Shown here: in pieces, positions 8,909 to 17,165 of the stretch
Layout: the number at the start of each line of letters is the position of its first letter
Position numbering within the stretch: position 1 is the first letter of the stretch
NCBI RefSeq assembly: GCF_000069785.1
Contig: NC_010529.1
Location: 62,001 to 126,000, forward strand
Source: Cupriavidus taiwanensis LMG 19424
Lineage (GTDB): Bacteria; Pseudomonadota; Gammaproteobacteria; Burkholderiales; Burkholderiaceae
Direction of reading: 5' to 3'
DNA: 64,000 nucleotides
Translations under genes and position numbers: made by a program
Notes under the pieces: model-generated
What the model was told of the DNA's origin: nothing
Database searches by the model: none
The model's input: only the letters and a program-made list of their open reading frames with translations

Positions 8909-9481
8909 TCAGGCCGCCATGACGGCTCGCCAAAGCACCATCGCGCCAATGTTCACGACGACAGTGCCCCAGAACATCGCCTGAAACGCCCGCTTGCGAT
9001 TCTTGTGTCGCAGCAGGTGCTGGGCGGCGAGCGCGCCCGGCCAACCGCCGCAGAGCGCCAGCAGGTGCAGGGTGGTCTCAGGCGTGCGCCACGTATTCCG
9101 GCTGGCCCGCGTCTTGTCGTCGCCATAGGCGAAGAACGTGATGAGGCTCGTCACGAGGCTGACCAGGCCGGCCTGGTGTGGAAAATAACCCATCAGGGCG
9201 CCGCCGGCGATGAGGCCCAACGCCGCGAGACCCGCGAACACCGGCCAAAGACTCGTGTCCGACCGCGCCTTCGTTGCGCCGACGATGGCAACGTTCAAGG
9301 CTTGTGGCCTGCCGTCCCGGCCTTTGCCGAGTTCGAAGCTCACGCGGTCGCCAGACGTTGGCGTCACGGCACGCGTTTGTAGGGCGGTGATGTGAAAAAA
9401 CACATCCGTGTCCGCGTGGACGTTGATAAAACCAAAGCCCTTGTCTGCATGCCACGTCTTGACCCGACCTGCTTTTCTCAT
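8909..9481 (-). CDS. Cold-shock domain + DUF1294 membrane protein
   Basis: A 190-residue fusion. Residues 1-70 are a cold-shock domain (GRVKTWHADKGFGFINV, DVFFHITAL) that binds single-stranded nucleic acid. Residues 75-190 hold a DUF1294 membrane domain with three or four hydrophobic helices and the motif FFAYGDDKTRA followed by WRTPETTLHLLALCGGWPGALAAQ. Fusions of these two domains are widespread in proteobacteria; the function is unknown. It is a single gene, convergent with the PIN toxin gene. Confidence 0.85.
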   Translation of the reverse strand: MRKAGRVKTWHADKGFGFINVHADTDVFFHITALQTRAVTPTSGDRVSFELGKGRDGRPQALNVAIVGATKARSDTSLWPVFAGLAALGLIAGGALMGYFPHQAGLVSLVTSLITFFAYGDDKTRASRNTWRTPETTLHLLALCGGWPGALAAQHLLRHKNRKRAFQAMFWGTVVVNIGAMVLWRAVMAA

Positions 9482-9701
9482 GGTTTTTGTGTGATGTTGC
9501 GCGAAGGATGCAGTTTAAGGGATGCCGTCAAGCGAAACTATGGCGGGAGTTCGCGAAGTTACCGGGTAGGGGCTGGCGGCTCTGCCACCCGTAGTCGGTG
9601 GGGTGTTGGCTCGTTGCAACCCGTTGTGCGTGTCAGATCGGGTAGATTTGCCGGTAGGGGGATGGCGCGGGCTGCAGTGGATAACAACAACAGGTAGAGA
9701 A

Positions 9702-10646
9702 ATGGGTCGCAGAAGGAAGGAGCCGTCGCTTAGCGAGATATTGATCGATGCGCCGTGGTGGGTATCTGCAGCGCTCGCAGTGGGTGCCTACATCGTGTTG
9801 CGCGGGGTCGTCCCAGCGATATTCGGATCGAGCCCATTGTTGACGGGCATTGCGGTGTTAAGCCAGTCGTTAGCTTGGATGCCTGCCGCCATGTTCGGCT
9901 TTCTGGGTGTGCTGTCATACATCCGTGCGCGGCGTAGGGAAAGGGCAGGGCAGCAAGAAATCCCCGTGAGGGCTCGGAGTTCTCGCACGAGTCGATCGTC
10001 GTCGCGGTGGAAGTCATCCCAATCCTCCGGTGAATCCATGGGGTCCAGGGAGGACGTCGGCCCGCCGCCGCGGACAGCCGCCTTAGCGGAAAAGCCGGAA
10101 ATCAATAGCTGGACGCTCGATGCCCTCCAGCAGCTGGAGTGGAAGCGATTTGAGCTGCTTTGTGTTGGGTACTACGAGGCGATGGGATTCACCGTCAAGA
10201 CCGTGCCCCACGGTCCCGATGGCGGCATCGACGCAACCTTGTACAAGGCTGGCCGGGATGGTCCCGTGGCCGTGGTCCAATGCAAGGCATGGCGCAAGCC
10301 GGTGAAGGTGGAGCAGGTCCGCGCGCTTGCCGGTGTCATGCACGAACACAAGGTGCGTCGGGGCGTTTTCTGGTCGTTGTCTGGCTATGTCGGGCGACCG
10401 GTGCAGGAGTCGGCGGAGCGAGCCGGCATTCAATTGCTTGATGGTGCGGGTATTGTCGAACGGATACGCGCCCTCGATCAGTACAAGCAAGCGACGCTGC
10501 TGAAGCAGGCGTTTCGGGGGGACTATCGCACGCCGACATGCGCGGCCTGCGGAATCAAGATGGTCGAGCGGAAGGGACCAGCTGGTGCATTCTGGGGTTG
10601 CCTGAACTATCCCGGTTGCAGGGTCAAGCTCTCCCGCAACGTCTAA
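9702..10646 (+). CDS. Mrr-like endonuclease with topoisomerase-type zinc finger
   Basis: A 314-residue protein. Two hydrophobic segments (about 18-40 and 45-73) suggest membrane anchoring; a Ser/Arg-rich linker follows. Residues 140-260 form an Mrr_cat nuclease domain with GPDGGIDATLYK (Asp177) and VVQCKAW (Gln193, Lys195), the D-QxK active site. The C-terminus is a four-Cys finger (C280, C283, C300, C306) like those of topoisomerase I. It probably cleaves DNA near the membrane; related proteins are suspected of roles in foreign DNA restriction. The ATG at 9702 is used; the frame is open further upstream. Confidence 0.8.
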   Translation: MGRRRKEPSLSEILIDAPWWVSAALAVGAYIVLRGVVPAIFGSSPLLTGIAVLSQSLAWMPAAMFGFLGVLSYIRARRRERAGQQEIPVRARSSRTSRSSSRWKSSQSSGESMGSREDVGPPPRTAALAEKPEINSWTLDALQQLEWKRFELLCVGYYEAMGFTVKTVPHGPDGGIDATLYKAGRDGPVAVVQCKAWRKPVKVEQVRALAGVMHEHKVRRGVFWSLSGYVGRPVQESAERAGIQLLDGAGIVERIRALDQYKQATLLKQAFRGDYRTPTCAACGIKMVERKGPAGAFWGCLNYPGCRVKLSRNV

Positions 10647-11037
10647 GAACCGGCTGGATAATCATCGCGCTTTCAGGCAAAGGTCACTCTCAGGTAAGGC
10701 TGGCTGTTCGGCAGGCTGGAGCGCCGGTTTTCTGCATTGATACTGACACTCTCCTTTAAGCGAGTCATGCCTCGTGAATCGCCCAGAGCGCGGCAAGAAC
10801 CTGGCACTTTCTATCCGGTGGGCTCTTTCCGACCCTTCTCCGACGTTTGCCAGCGGGCTACCGAATGGCTGCGACGGCGGAGAACGGTCATCTGCTCAAG
10901 TGTTGGAAGCAATCGGGTGATAAAAGGAGGGACGGATTCACTGCGAGCGAGCCAGATCAGTGATGGCATCGCGGCTGCAAGCGATTTCACGTAGCCGGTA
11001 CTTCTGAATCTTTCCGGTTCCGGTTTTGGGTAGCGGC

Positions 11038-11046
11038 CCATAAACA
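11038..11046. repeat. Target-site duplication of IS256 copy 2, left
   Basis: CCATAAACA directly abuts the IS256 left end and is repeated exactly at 12431-12439. Nine bases is within the usual range for IS256-family insertions. Removing the element and one repeat restores the acyl-CoA synthetase reading frame. Confidence 0.9.
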
Positions 11047-12430
11047 GGGCCTGTCAGTTTTTTTGTGTGCAGGGCAGGTAAAGGCTCACCGTCGATGGAA
11101 CGGTGAGCCAGCAATATCTTAACGATAAGGGTGGGTGAAGCGTTCCTCGTAGAGGATCGCAAACTGGTTCATGGCAGCCTTCCAGTCATGGGTTGAACTG
11201 CCCCACTTCACCGTGATGTTTCGCAGCGCCAGCCACAGCAGCTTGGTCGCCGCCTCGTCGCTGGGGAAGTGACCGCGCGTCTTGATGATCTTGCGCAGCT
11301 GCGCGTTGATGCTCTCGATCGCGTTGGTCGTGTAAATGATCTTGCGGATCGCCGGCGGGAACGTAAAGAACGGGATCACCTGATCCCAGGCGCGACGCCA
11401 GGATGCGCCGATCGGTGCATACCGCCGACCCCATTCCCCGTTCTCGAAGGCCGCCAACTCGGCCAGCGCGGCCTCGACCGTGGGGGCCGTGTACACGGGC
11501 TTGAGCGCCGCCGCCACGGCGCGGCGCTCCTTCCAGTTGGCGTACTCCAGGCTGTTGCGGATCAGATGCACGATGCAGGTCTGCAGGGTGGTGTTCGGGA
11601 ACACCGCGGCCAGGGCCTGTTCCATGCCCTTAAGGCCATCGGTCACCGCGATCAGGATGTCTTGGGTACCCCGGGTCTTCAGGTCGTTGAACACCTTCAT
11701 CCAGAACTTGGCGCCTTCGGTAGTCTCGATCCACAGGCCCAGGATGTCGCGCGTGCCGTCGGGCAGCACGCCCAAGGCCAGGTAGACGGCCTTGTTGCGC
11801 ACCACGCCGTCCTCGCGCATCTTGACCCGCAGCGCGTCGAAGAACACCACCGGGTACATCACCTCCAGCGGACGGGCCTGCCAGGCGGTGACCTCGTCCA
11901 TGACCGCATCGGTCACCGAACTGATGAACTCGGGCGAGACCTCGGTGCCGTACTGTTCGGCCAGAAACGCCTGGATCTCGCGCAAGGTCATGCCGCGCGC
12001 ATACATGGCGATGATCTTGTCGTCGAACCCGGTGAAGCGCCGCTCGTGCTTGGGAATCAGGATCGGATCAAAGCTGCCGTCGCGATCGCGAGGGATGTCT
12101 AACCGCAGCGGCCCGTCGTCGGTCAGAACCGTCTTGGCGCTCTTGCCATTGCGCTGGTTGGCCGTGCCGGCCGGGCGCTCGGCGCCAGCCGGGTAGCCCA
12201 GATGATGGCCGAGCTCGGCCCCCAGGGCGCGCTCGATCAGGGCCTTCTTGAACGCCATCGAGGCGTCCTGCACCGCCTCGGCGGTCATCGGACCCTTAAC
12301 GAAATGGGCAATCAGGTCCTCGGGAATGGTCGGCAGCTCACGGTCGGCGGCCTGGCTGGTCTTGGTTTTGCGTGGCATACATGCTCCTTGGCGACATGTT
12401 ATGCCCTAAACACAAAATTTCTGACAGGTC
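11047..12430 (-). mobile_element. IS256-family element, copy 2 (complete, 1384 bp)
   Basis: A complete element with one transposase gene. Its ends are imperfect inverted repeats (gggcctgtcag at the left, ctgacaggtc at the right, each followed inward by a T/A-rich run and tgtg/caca). It is flanked by the 9-bp duplication CCATAAACA and inserted in an acyl-CoA synthetase gene. It lies in the same orientation as copy 1 at the window start. Confidence 0.95.
11119..12378 (-). CDS. IS256-family transposase
   Basis: An intact 419-residue Mutator-type transposase. The DDE catalytic core is recognisable: [12 protein letters not shown] for the first Asp, LIAVTDGLKGMEQAL for the second Asp, and IIYTTNAIESINAQLRKIIKTRG carrying the Glu. 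The family cuts and pastes through a circular intermediate. This copy can also supply enzyme for the frameshifted copy 1. Confidence 0.95.
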   Translation of the reverse strand: MPRKTKTSQAADRELPTIPEDLIAHFVKGPMTAEAVQDASMAFKKALIERALGAELGHHLGYPAGAERPAGTANQRNGKSAKTVLTDDGPLRLDIPRDRDGSFDPILIPKHERRFTGFDDKIIAMYARGMTLREIQAFLAEQYGTEVSPEFISSVTDAVMDEVTAWQARPLEVMYPVVFFDALRVKMREDGVVRNKAVYLALGVLPDGTRDILGLWIETTEGAKFWMKVFNDLKTRGTQDILIAVTDGLKGMEQALAAVFPNTTLQTCIVHLIRNSLEYANWKERRAVAAALKPVYTAPTVEAALAELAAFENGEWGRRYAPIGASWRRAWDQVIPFFTFPPAIRKIIYTTNAIESINAQLRKIIKTRGHFPSDEAATKLLWLALRNITVKWGSSTHDWKAAMNQFAILYEERFTHPYR

Positions 12431-12439
12431 CCATAAACA
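12431..12439. repeat. Target-site duplication of IS256 copy 2, right
   Basis: An exact second copy of CCATAAACA (11038-11046), directly next to the right terminal repeat of the element. Confidence 0.9.
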
Positions 12440-13078
12440 ACGCGCACGGGGCATTTGTAGTGCGCCAGTCGTGCCCGACAAAAGGCAATGATTCCCTCCT
12501 CGGCAGGTTCGCTCACCCCATCCTTGAGTTCGATGAACGCGCAGGGCGATTCTCCCCATTTGGGATGAGGTTGCGCCACAACCGCGGCAATCAGCACCGC
12601 CGGGTGCTGGTGCAAGACATCTTCGACCTCGACGGACGAGATGTTCTCGCCACCCGAGATAATGACGTCTTTCGATCGATCGGTAATCTGGATGTATCCG
12701 TCCGGATGCACCACTGCCACGTCGCCGGTGTGGAACCACCCGCCACTGAACGCGCGCTGGGTGGCTTCGGGGTTTTTCAGGTACCCCTTCATCACGATAT
12801 TGCCACGTAACATGAGTTCGCCCTGAGTCTTGCCATCCCACGGCACAGCACTCATCGTGTCAGGATCCGCGACATACAATCCAGGTTGTGCCCGAGGTGT
12901 AGTTCAGAGCGATGGCGTCCCATTCATCCTCGGGATAGAGACCCGGAAAAGCCGGATCGCCCTGCTGAAGAAACTGCTCATATTCGAACTCGCCAATCAA
13001 CTCTCCCGCCGGCGCCAGGGGGTCGAGGATATCAATAACCAGCGGAGGGCTATCCAGTCTCATCAGGTACGCACCGCG

Positions 13079-13852
13079 ATGGCTGGGAACAACGCCCTTG
13101 GGGTCGGAGACGTATTCGTAGTGACGGGGGCCGGATCGGGCCTCGGGGCCGCCACCGCAATGGCGCTGGCGGAGGCAGGGGCGAAAGTGGTCGTCGTCGA
13201 TCTTGACTCGAACTCGGGACAGGTTGTTGCCAGGCAGGTGGGCGGCATTTTCGTCCGGGCTGATGTCACGAAAGAGGAAAGCGTCAAGCAAATCTTCGAC
13301 TATGCCAAGGCGCTTGGACCGTTGCGAGGACTCGTCAACTGTGCAGGCGTTGCGCCCGCTGAGAAGGTGATTGGCAAGAGCGGCGTGCACGGGCTGGCCT
13401 CATTCCAGCGCGTGCTGGAGATCAATGTTGCCGGCACGTTCAATGTGCTGAGGTTGTCGGCCGCCCTGATGGCGGAACAGCAGGCAACAGGCGATGGGGA
13501 GCGCGGCGTTATCGTCAACACGGCATCTGTTGCTGCCTTTGACGGACAGGTCGGCCAAAGCGCTTATGCAGCTTCAAAGGGCGCGGTGGTGGCAATGACG
13601 CTTCCGCTGGCGCGTGAACTCGCGCGCTTCGGGATACGTGTGGTCACGATTGCGCCGGGCATCATGGCTACCCCATTGCTATTGGCCATGCCGGATGAAG
13701 TGCAGAAGTCGCTCGGTGCGTCTGTACCGTTTCCTCCGCGGTTGGGCAAGCCGCAGGAATTCGCGGATCTCGTCAAGCATGTGATTGGCAACTCGTACCT
13801 CAATGGTGAGGTCATTCGACTCGACGGTGCCATCCGTATGGCAGCAAAGTGA
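13079..13852 (+). CDS. Short-chain dehydrogenase, 3-hydroxyacyl-CoA dehydrogenase type II-like
   Basis: A 257-residue classical [17 protein letters not shown] for NAD binding, VDLDS after beta-2, NCAGVAP, then the catalytic Ser ([11 protein letters not shown]) and Tyr-Lys (SAYAASKGA). The overall sequence resembles the HSD17B10/FadB2-like enzymes that oxidise 3-hydroxyacyl-CoA with NAD. A thiolase gene follows after seven bases, which fits the last two steps of beta-oxidation. The first seven or so codons (MAGNNALG) come from a displaced antisense piece of the acyl-CoA synthetase gene, so the native start and probably the native promoter are lost. The frame is open back to 12830. Confidence 0.85.
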   Translation: MAGNNALGVGDVFVVTGAGSGLGAATAMALAEAGAKVVVVDLDSNSGQVVARQVGGIFVRADVTKEESVKQIFDYAKALGPLRGLVNCAGVAPAEKVIGKSGVHGLASFQRVLEINVAGTFNVLRLSAALMAEQQATGDGERGVIVNTASVAAFDGQVGQSAYAASKGAVVAMTLPLARELARFGIRVVTIAPGIMATPLLLAMPDEVQKSLGASVPFPPRLGKPQEFADLVKHVIGNSYLNGEVIRLDGAIRMAAK

Positions 13853-13859
13853 GGGAATC

Positions 13860-15062
13860 ATGCTGAACTCAAACATCGACCCCATCGTCATCCTGTCTGC
13901 AGCGCGAACGCCAATGGGCGGTTTTCAGGGAGAGTTGTCCCCATTGACGGCCCCGGAACTGGGAGGCGCTGCCATTCGTGCGGCCGTGGAGCGCGCGAAC
14001 GTGAATGTAACGTCTGTCCAGGAATTGCTCATGGGATGCGTGCTGCCGGCTGGCGTCGGCCAGGCTCCGGCGCGCCAGGCCAGCATTCACGGCGGCCTGA
14101 GTCTCGCCGTGCCGTGCACCACGATCAGCAAGGTATGCGGATCCGGTATGAAGGCGGTCATGTTGGCGCACGACCTGCTTGTGGCGAAGACCAACGACAT
14201 CATGGTCGCGGGCGGCATGGAGTCAATGTCCAATGCGCCCTACCTGTTACCGAAGGCTCGAGGCGGGTATCGACTGGGTCATGGGACGGTCCTGGACCAC
14301 ATGTTCCTTGATGGTCTTGAAGACCATTACAGCGAAGGCACGCGCGGACGCTTGATGGGAACCTTTGCGGAGGACTGTGCTGCTACGTACGGATTCACAA
14401 GAGATGCGCAAGACGAATGGGCGGTGTCGTCCACGCTGCGTGCGCAAGCCGCAATGGAAGCCGGGGACTTTGACTGGGAGACCGTGCCACTCACGTTGGA
14501 GGGTCGCAAGGGGCGGGTGCAGGTAAGAAGTGATGAGCAGCCCCGCAAGGCTGATCTGAACCGTATTTCCACCCTGAAGCCTGCTTTCAGGAAAGACGGG
14601 ACGGTGACGGCTGCAAACTCGAGTTCGATCTCGGATGGGGCTGCCGCAATGGTTCTTGCACGGCAATCCGTCGCAGAGACGATGGGGCTGCAACCGATTG
14701 CGAGGATCGTCGGTCACGCGACACACGCGCAAACTCCGGCGACATTCACCACTGCGCCAATCGGGGCGATCCAGAAGCTGCTCGGGCAACTGGAATGGTC
14801 CGCATCGGAAGTCGATCTTTGGGAGATCAACGAAGCATTCGCGGTTGTCGCAATGGCGGCCGCGCGCGATCTCCGGCTGGACCGGGACAAGATCAACATC
14901 CACGGTGGCGCCTGTGCCTTGGGTCACCCCATCGGCGCTTCGGGTGCGCGGATCCTGGTCACGCTGTTGGCAGCGCTTAAGAAAACTGGCGGCCGTAGAG
15001 GGATCGCCAGCCTGTGCATTGGCGGTGGTGAGGCGACCGCCGTCGCCGTTGAGATGGCTTGA
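13860..15062 (+). CDS. Acetyl-CoA C-acyltransferase (thiolase)
   Basis: A 400-residue thiolase that cleaves 3-ketoacyl-CoA with CoA to give acetyl-CoA and a shortened acyl-CoA, or runs the reverse condensation. The nucleophile is Cys93 in KVCGSGMKA; NEAFAV carries the histidine-loop region and GGACALGHPIGASG the second cysteine and conserved His. The start at 13860 has gtgaggga just upstream and lies seven bases after the dehydrogenase stop, so the two genes form an operon. The length is normal and the gene appears intact. Confidence 0.93.
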   Translation: MLNSNIDPIVILSAARTPMGGFQGELSPLTAPELGGAAIRAAVERANVNVTSVQELLMGCVLPAGVGQAPARQASIHGGLSLAVPCTTISKVCGSGMKAVMLAHDLLVAKTNDIMVAGGMESMSNAPYLLPKARGGYRLGHGTVLDHMFLDGLEDHYSEGTRGRLMGTFAEDCAATYGFTRDAQDEWAVSSTLRAQAAMEAGDFDWETVPLTLEGRKGRVQVRSDEQPRKADLNRISTLKPAFRKDGTVTAANSSSISDGAAAMVLARQSVAETMGLQPIARIVGHATHAQTPATFTTAPIGAIQKLLGQLEWSASEVDLWEINEAFAVVAMAAARDLRLDRDKINIHGGACALGHPIGASGARILVTLLAALKKTGGRRGIASLCIGGGEATAVAVEMA

Positions 15063-15120
15063 TCATCGGTCGTGCTGCATCTCCGACGCGATGCAGCACG
15101 ACTGCTGTCGCAAACGTGGA

Positions 15121-15873
15121 TTAGTCGCCCATGTGGGCGAATTGCCGAAGTCCCTCAAGATCGATCACTTGGATCGCGCCGTATTCCATTGCAACCATGC
15201 CTGCATCAGCAAGTTCGCGAAGCGCTCGATTGGTATTCTGGCGCGACAGTCCTGTGAGCCGTCCAATTTCTTCCTGCGACAGCGCCAGGGTCCGGTCGGT
15301 CGAAGGGTAGAGTTGACGGTGAAACAATTCGGTGAGGCAGAACGCCACACGACCTGCTGCTTCGTGAAGCCTCAGGTTATGCACTAGGCCGACATAGTAG
15401 CCACAACGTGCGTTGAGCTGATCGATAACGTATCGGCTAAATGTGTGATTCTGTTCGAGCAGCCAGAGGAAAGTCGCTTTCGGTACATAGGCGATCCGGC
15501 TGTCTTTCAATGCCACTACCGAATACTGTCGTGGTTCGTCCTTGAGGACAGCACCCTCGCCAAACCATGCGCCCGCGGGCATGCTGGCGAAAGTAATGGC
15601 TCTTCCGCATGCGGATGCAGTATCTACTTTGACAATACCTTCGACAACTCCAAGCCAATGATCGGCCGGGGCGCCGCGGTGACAGGCCGTGCCTCCGGCG
15701 GTCAGGTGCTTTTCAAAGGAGTCCGTCATGACGCGCGCTTTTTCCTGGTCCGTCAGGCGATCGAACCAAGCGGAATTCCCAAAGAATGACGCGAGCGACG
15801 CGCGCATGGTCGTCTCAGCGGGCAGCGGCGGCCGAGAAATCTGTCTCCCGAAGCCGGGGGATAGCGATTGCAT
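15121..15873 (-). CDS. Crp/Fnr-family transcriptional regulator
   Basis: A 250-residue regulator with a cyclic-nucleotide-binding-type beta-roll (about 45-150, including FASMPAGAWFGEGAVLKDEPRQYSVVAL). A C-terminal winged helix with the recognition helix LSQEEIGRLTGLSRQNTNRALRELADAGM sits at about 200-230. The Fnr cysteine cluster is absent, so it is not an oxygen-sensing Fnr. It is convergent with the dehydrogenase-thiolase operon and may control it. An alternative start is Met23 (15807). Confidence 0.88.
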   Translation of the reverse strand: MQSLSPGFGRQISRPPLPAETTMRASLASFFGNSAWFDRLTDQEKARVMTDSFEKHLTAGGTACHRGAPADHWLGVVEGIVKVDTASACGRAITFASMPAGAWFGEGAVLKDEPRQYSVVALKDSRIAYVPKATFLWLLEQNHTFSRYVIDQLNARCGYYVGLVHNLRLHEAAGRVAFCLTELFHRQLYPSTDRTLALSQEEIGRLTGLSRQNTNRALRELADAGMVAMEYGAIQVIDLEGLRQFAHMGD

Positions 15874-15992
15874 AGCGAGTTCTCTTTGGTTGCCCGTGGG
15901 AAGGCTCTTCTTCGCTGCGTACGGTGTGCACGAACGGAAGTCAACCTTGCGTCGCGTTCGGCTGCGGAGCGCCGATTCGCCGACAGGATGAT

Positions 15993-16019
15993 CTTAAGCG
16001 AATCATGATTCCACTTAAG
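15993..16019. promoter_or_regulatory. Imperfect palindrome upstream of the Crp/Fnr gene
   Basis: CTTAAG at 15993 and again at 16014 flank the perfect palindrome AATCATGATT (16001-16010). The site lies 120 bases upstream of the regulator start. A further palindrome, GCACTCTTAAGTGC, is at 16130-16143. Either could be an operator for this regulator or for the neighbouring TetR protein; no promoter elements stand out clearly. Confidence 0.35.
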
Positions 16020-16190
16020 GCTAAGCGGCTCAACGGCCCATGTCAAGCCCTAATGCTCAGTAAAAGCAGGAAATTTCCCGGCTTTAAGGCTATTAAAAGT
16101 GCACTACGCTACTCGTCATCGGTCGCGTGGCACTCTTAAGTGCAATTTGGATTCCTATTTGCGCGAAACCAGGTAGGCGGCCCTGCGTTA

Positions 16191-16871
16191 CTACGCGGCG
16201 CTCGGGGGAGGGAAGGACAGCATTTGCCCCGCAACTCCGCGCAGGCAGAATGTGATGATTGCGGTGGCATGCGCACTCAGGGACGTCGACGCCTCAGCGG
16301 CCTCATTGCTTAGCGGCACGACGAGGCCTTCAAACAGGCAGCCAACGATGCAATCTGCTGAAGCAGCGGCGTTCTGAGCGGGGAATGCCTTCTCGGTGAT
16401 GCCTTGTTCGATGATTGTCTTGAAGACTCGGGAGAGGGCCCGATGATAAGTCAGGCGCGCTGACTCTACGTCGGGTTCTACAGGTTCAGCGACGAGCGCA
16501 TGGGCCAGTCGTCGACCGCGGAGCGCCCGGCTGGCAAAGGTCCAGGCGGCCGCGCCAAGCTTCTCGCAGGCGGCGCCGTCTCGCATCGCAATTCCCGCTA
16601 CAACTTCGACTTCGCGTTGTGCCGCCGATTTGACGACTTCGATCATCAACTCTGTTTTGGAGGGAAAGTAGCGGTAAAGCGTCCCTATCGCGATGCCGGC
16701 AGCATCCGCGATCGCAGTCATCTGCGCTTCGCGAAAGCCTGATTGCGCCACAAGTTCGCGCGCCGCTTTAAGAATAAGGGGATGCTTGTCGGCGCCACGG
16801 CGTCGGATCCGGACCCGGTGTCCATTCGGAAGATCTTGCATGTCGAATCTGCCGTAGTTCTGTTTCCGCAT
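16191..16871 (-). CDS. TetR/AcrR-family transcriptional regulator
   Basis: A regulator of about 226 residues. Its N-terminal HTH is clear: LILKAARELVAQSGFREAQMTAIADAAGIAIGTLYRYFPSKTELMIEVV. The C-terminal helical domain, which would bind an unknown ligand, includes a long insertion-free core ending with TAIITFCLRGVAG. The ATG at 16871 is chosen; 16841 and 16982 are also possible. It is divergent from the tannase-like gene, with about 300 bases between them, so that gene is a plausible target. Confidence 0.85.
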   Translation of the reverse strand: MRKQNYGRFDMQDLPNGHRVRIRRRGADKHPLILKAARELVAQSGFREAQMTAIADAAGIAIGTLYRYFPSKTELMIEVVKSAAQREVEVVAGIAMRDGAACEKLGAAAWTFASRALRGRRLAHALVAEPVEPDVESARLTYHRALSRVFKTIIEQGITEKAFPAQNAAASADCIVGCLFEGLVVPLSNEAAEASTSLSAHATAIITFCLRGVAGQMLSFPPPSAA

Positions 16872-17165
16872 GGGGACCGCGGTCCACGCGATGGCGGTGC
16901 GCCGATTATGCCACGCACTGTCACCCCGTGCCCACGACGCAACCCCGTTGCCTCTGATGATCCTGCATCCTGACGCACGCACAGCTTTGTCCTATGCAAG
17001 ACAATCTTCGCACGCGACGATCGTTACTGTTCCTGCTGTGGGTTCCGTGAGCACTGGAGTTGGCAATCCAGATGCACGCGTCGATGCACGATGGCCGATC
17101 GGAGTCGGCAGTGAAGTGCATGGGACCGCGGAGCACTGCGTACAACATGGCAAGGAGACACAACT

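Larger units (their letters stand above)
10938..13110 (-). pseudogene. AMP-forming acyl-CoA synthetase, scrambled and split by IS256
   Basis: Pieces of one acyl-CoA synthetase are visible on the minus strand. 12431-12890 gives GELMLRGNIVMKGYLKNPEAT, GGWFHTGDVAV, the A8 core motif with ITDRSKDVIISGGENISSVEVE and ends KCPVRVVYG. After the IS256 it resumes in frame at 11046 with PLPKTGTGKIQKYRLRE. Upstream, the TSGTT of the P-loop motif (about 12890) is joined directly to [10 protein letters not shown], so about 300 residues of the core are deleted. The [15 protein letters not shown] piece, which should follow TSGTT, lies instead before it at about 13065-13110. The gene is dead. Confidence 0.85.
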
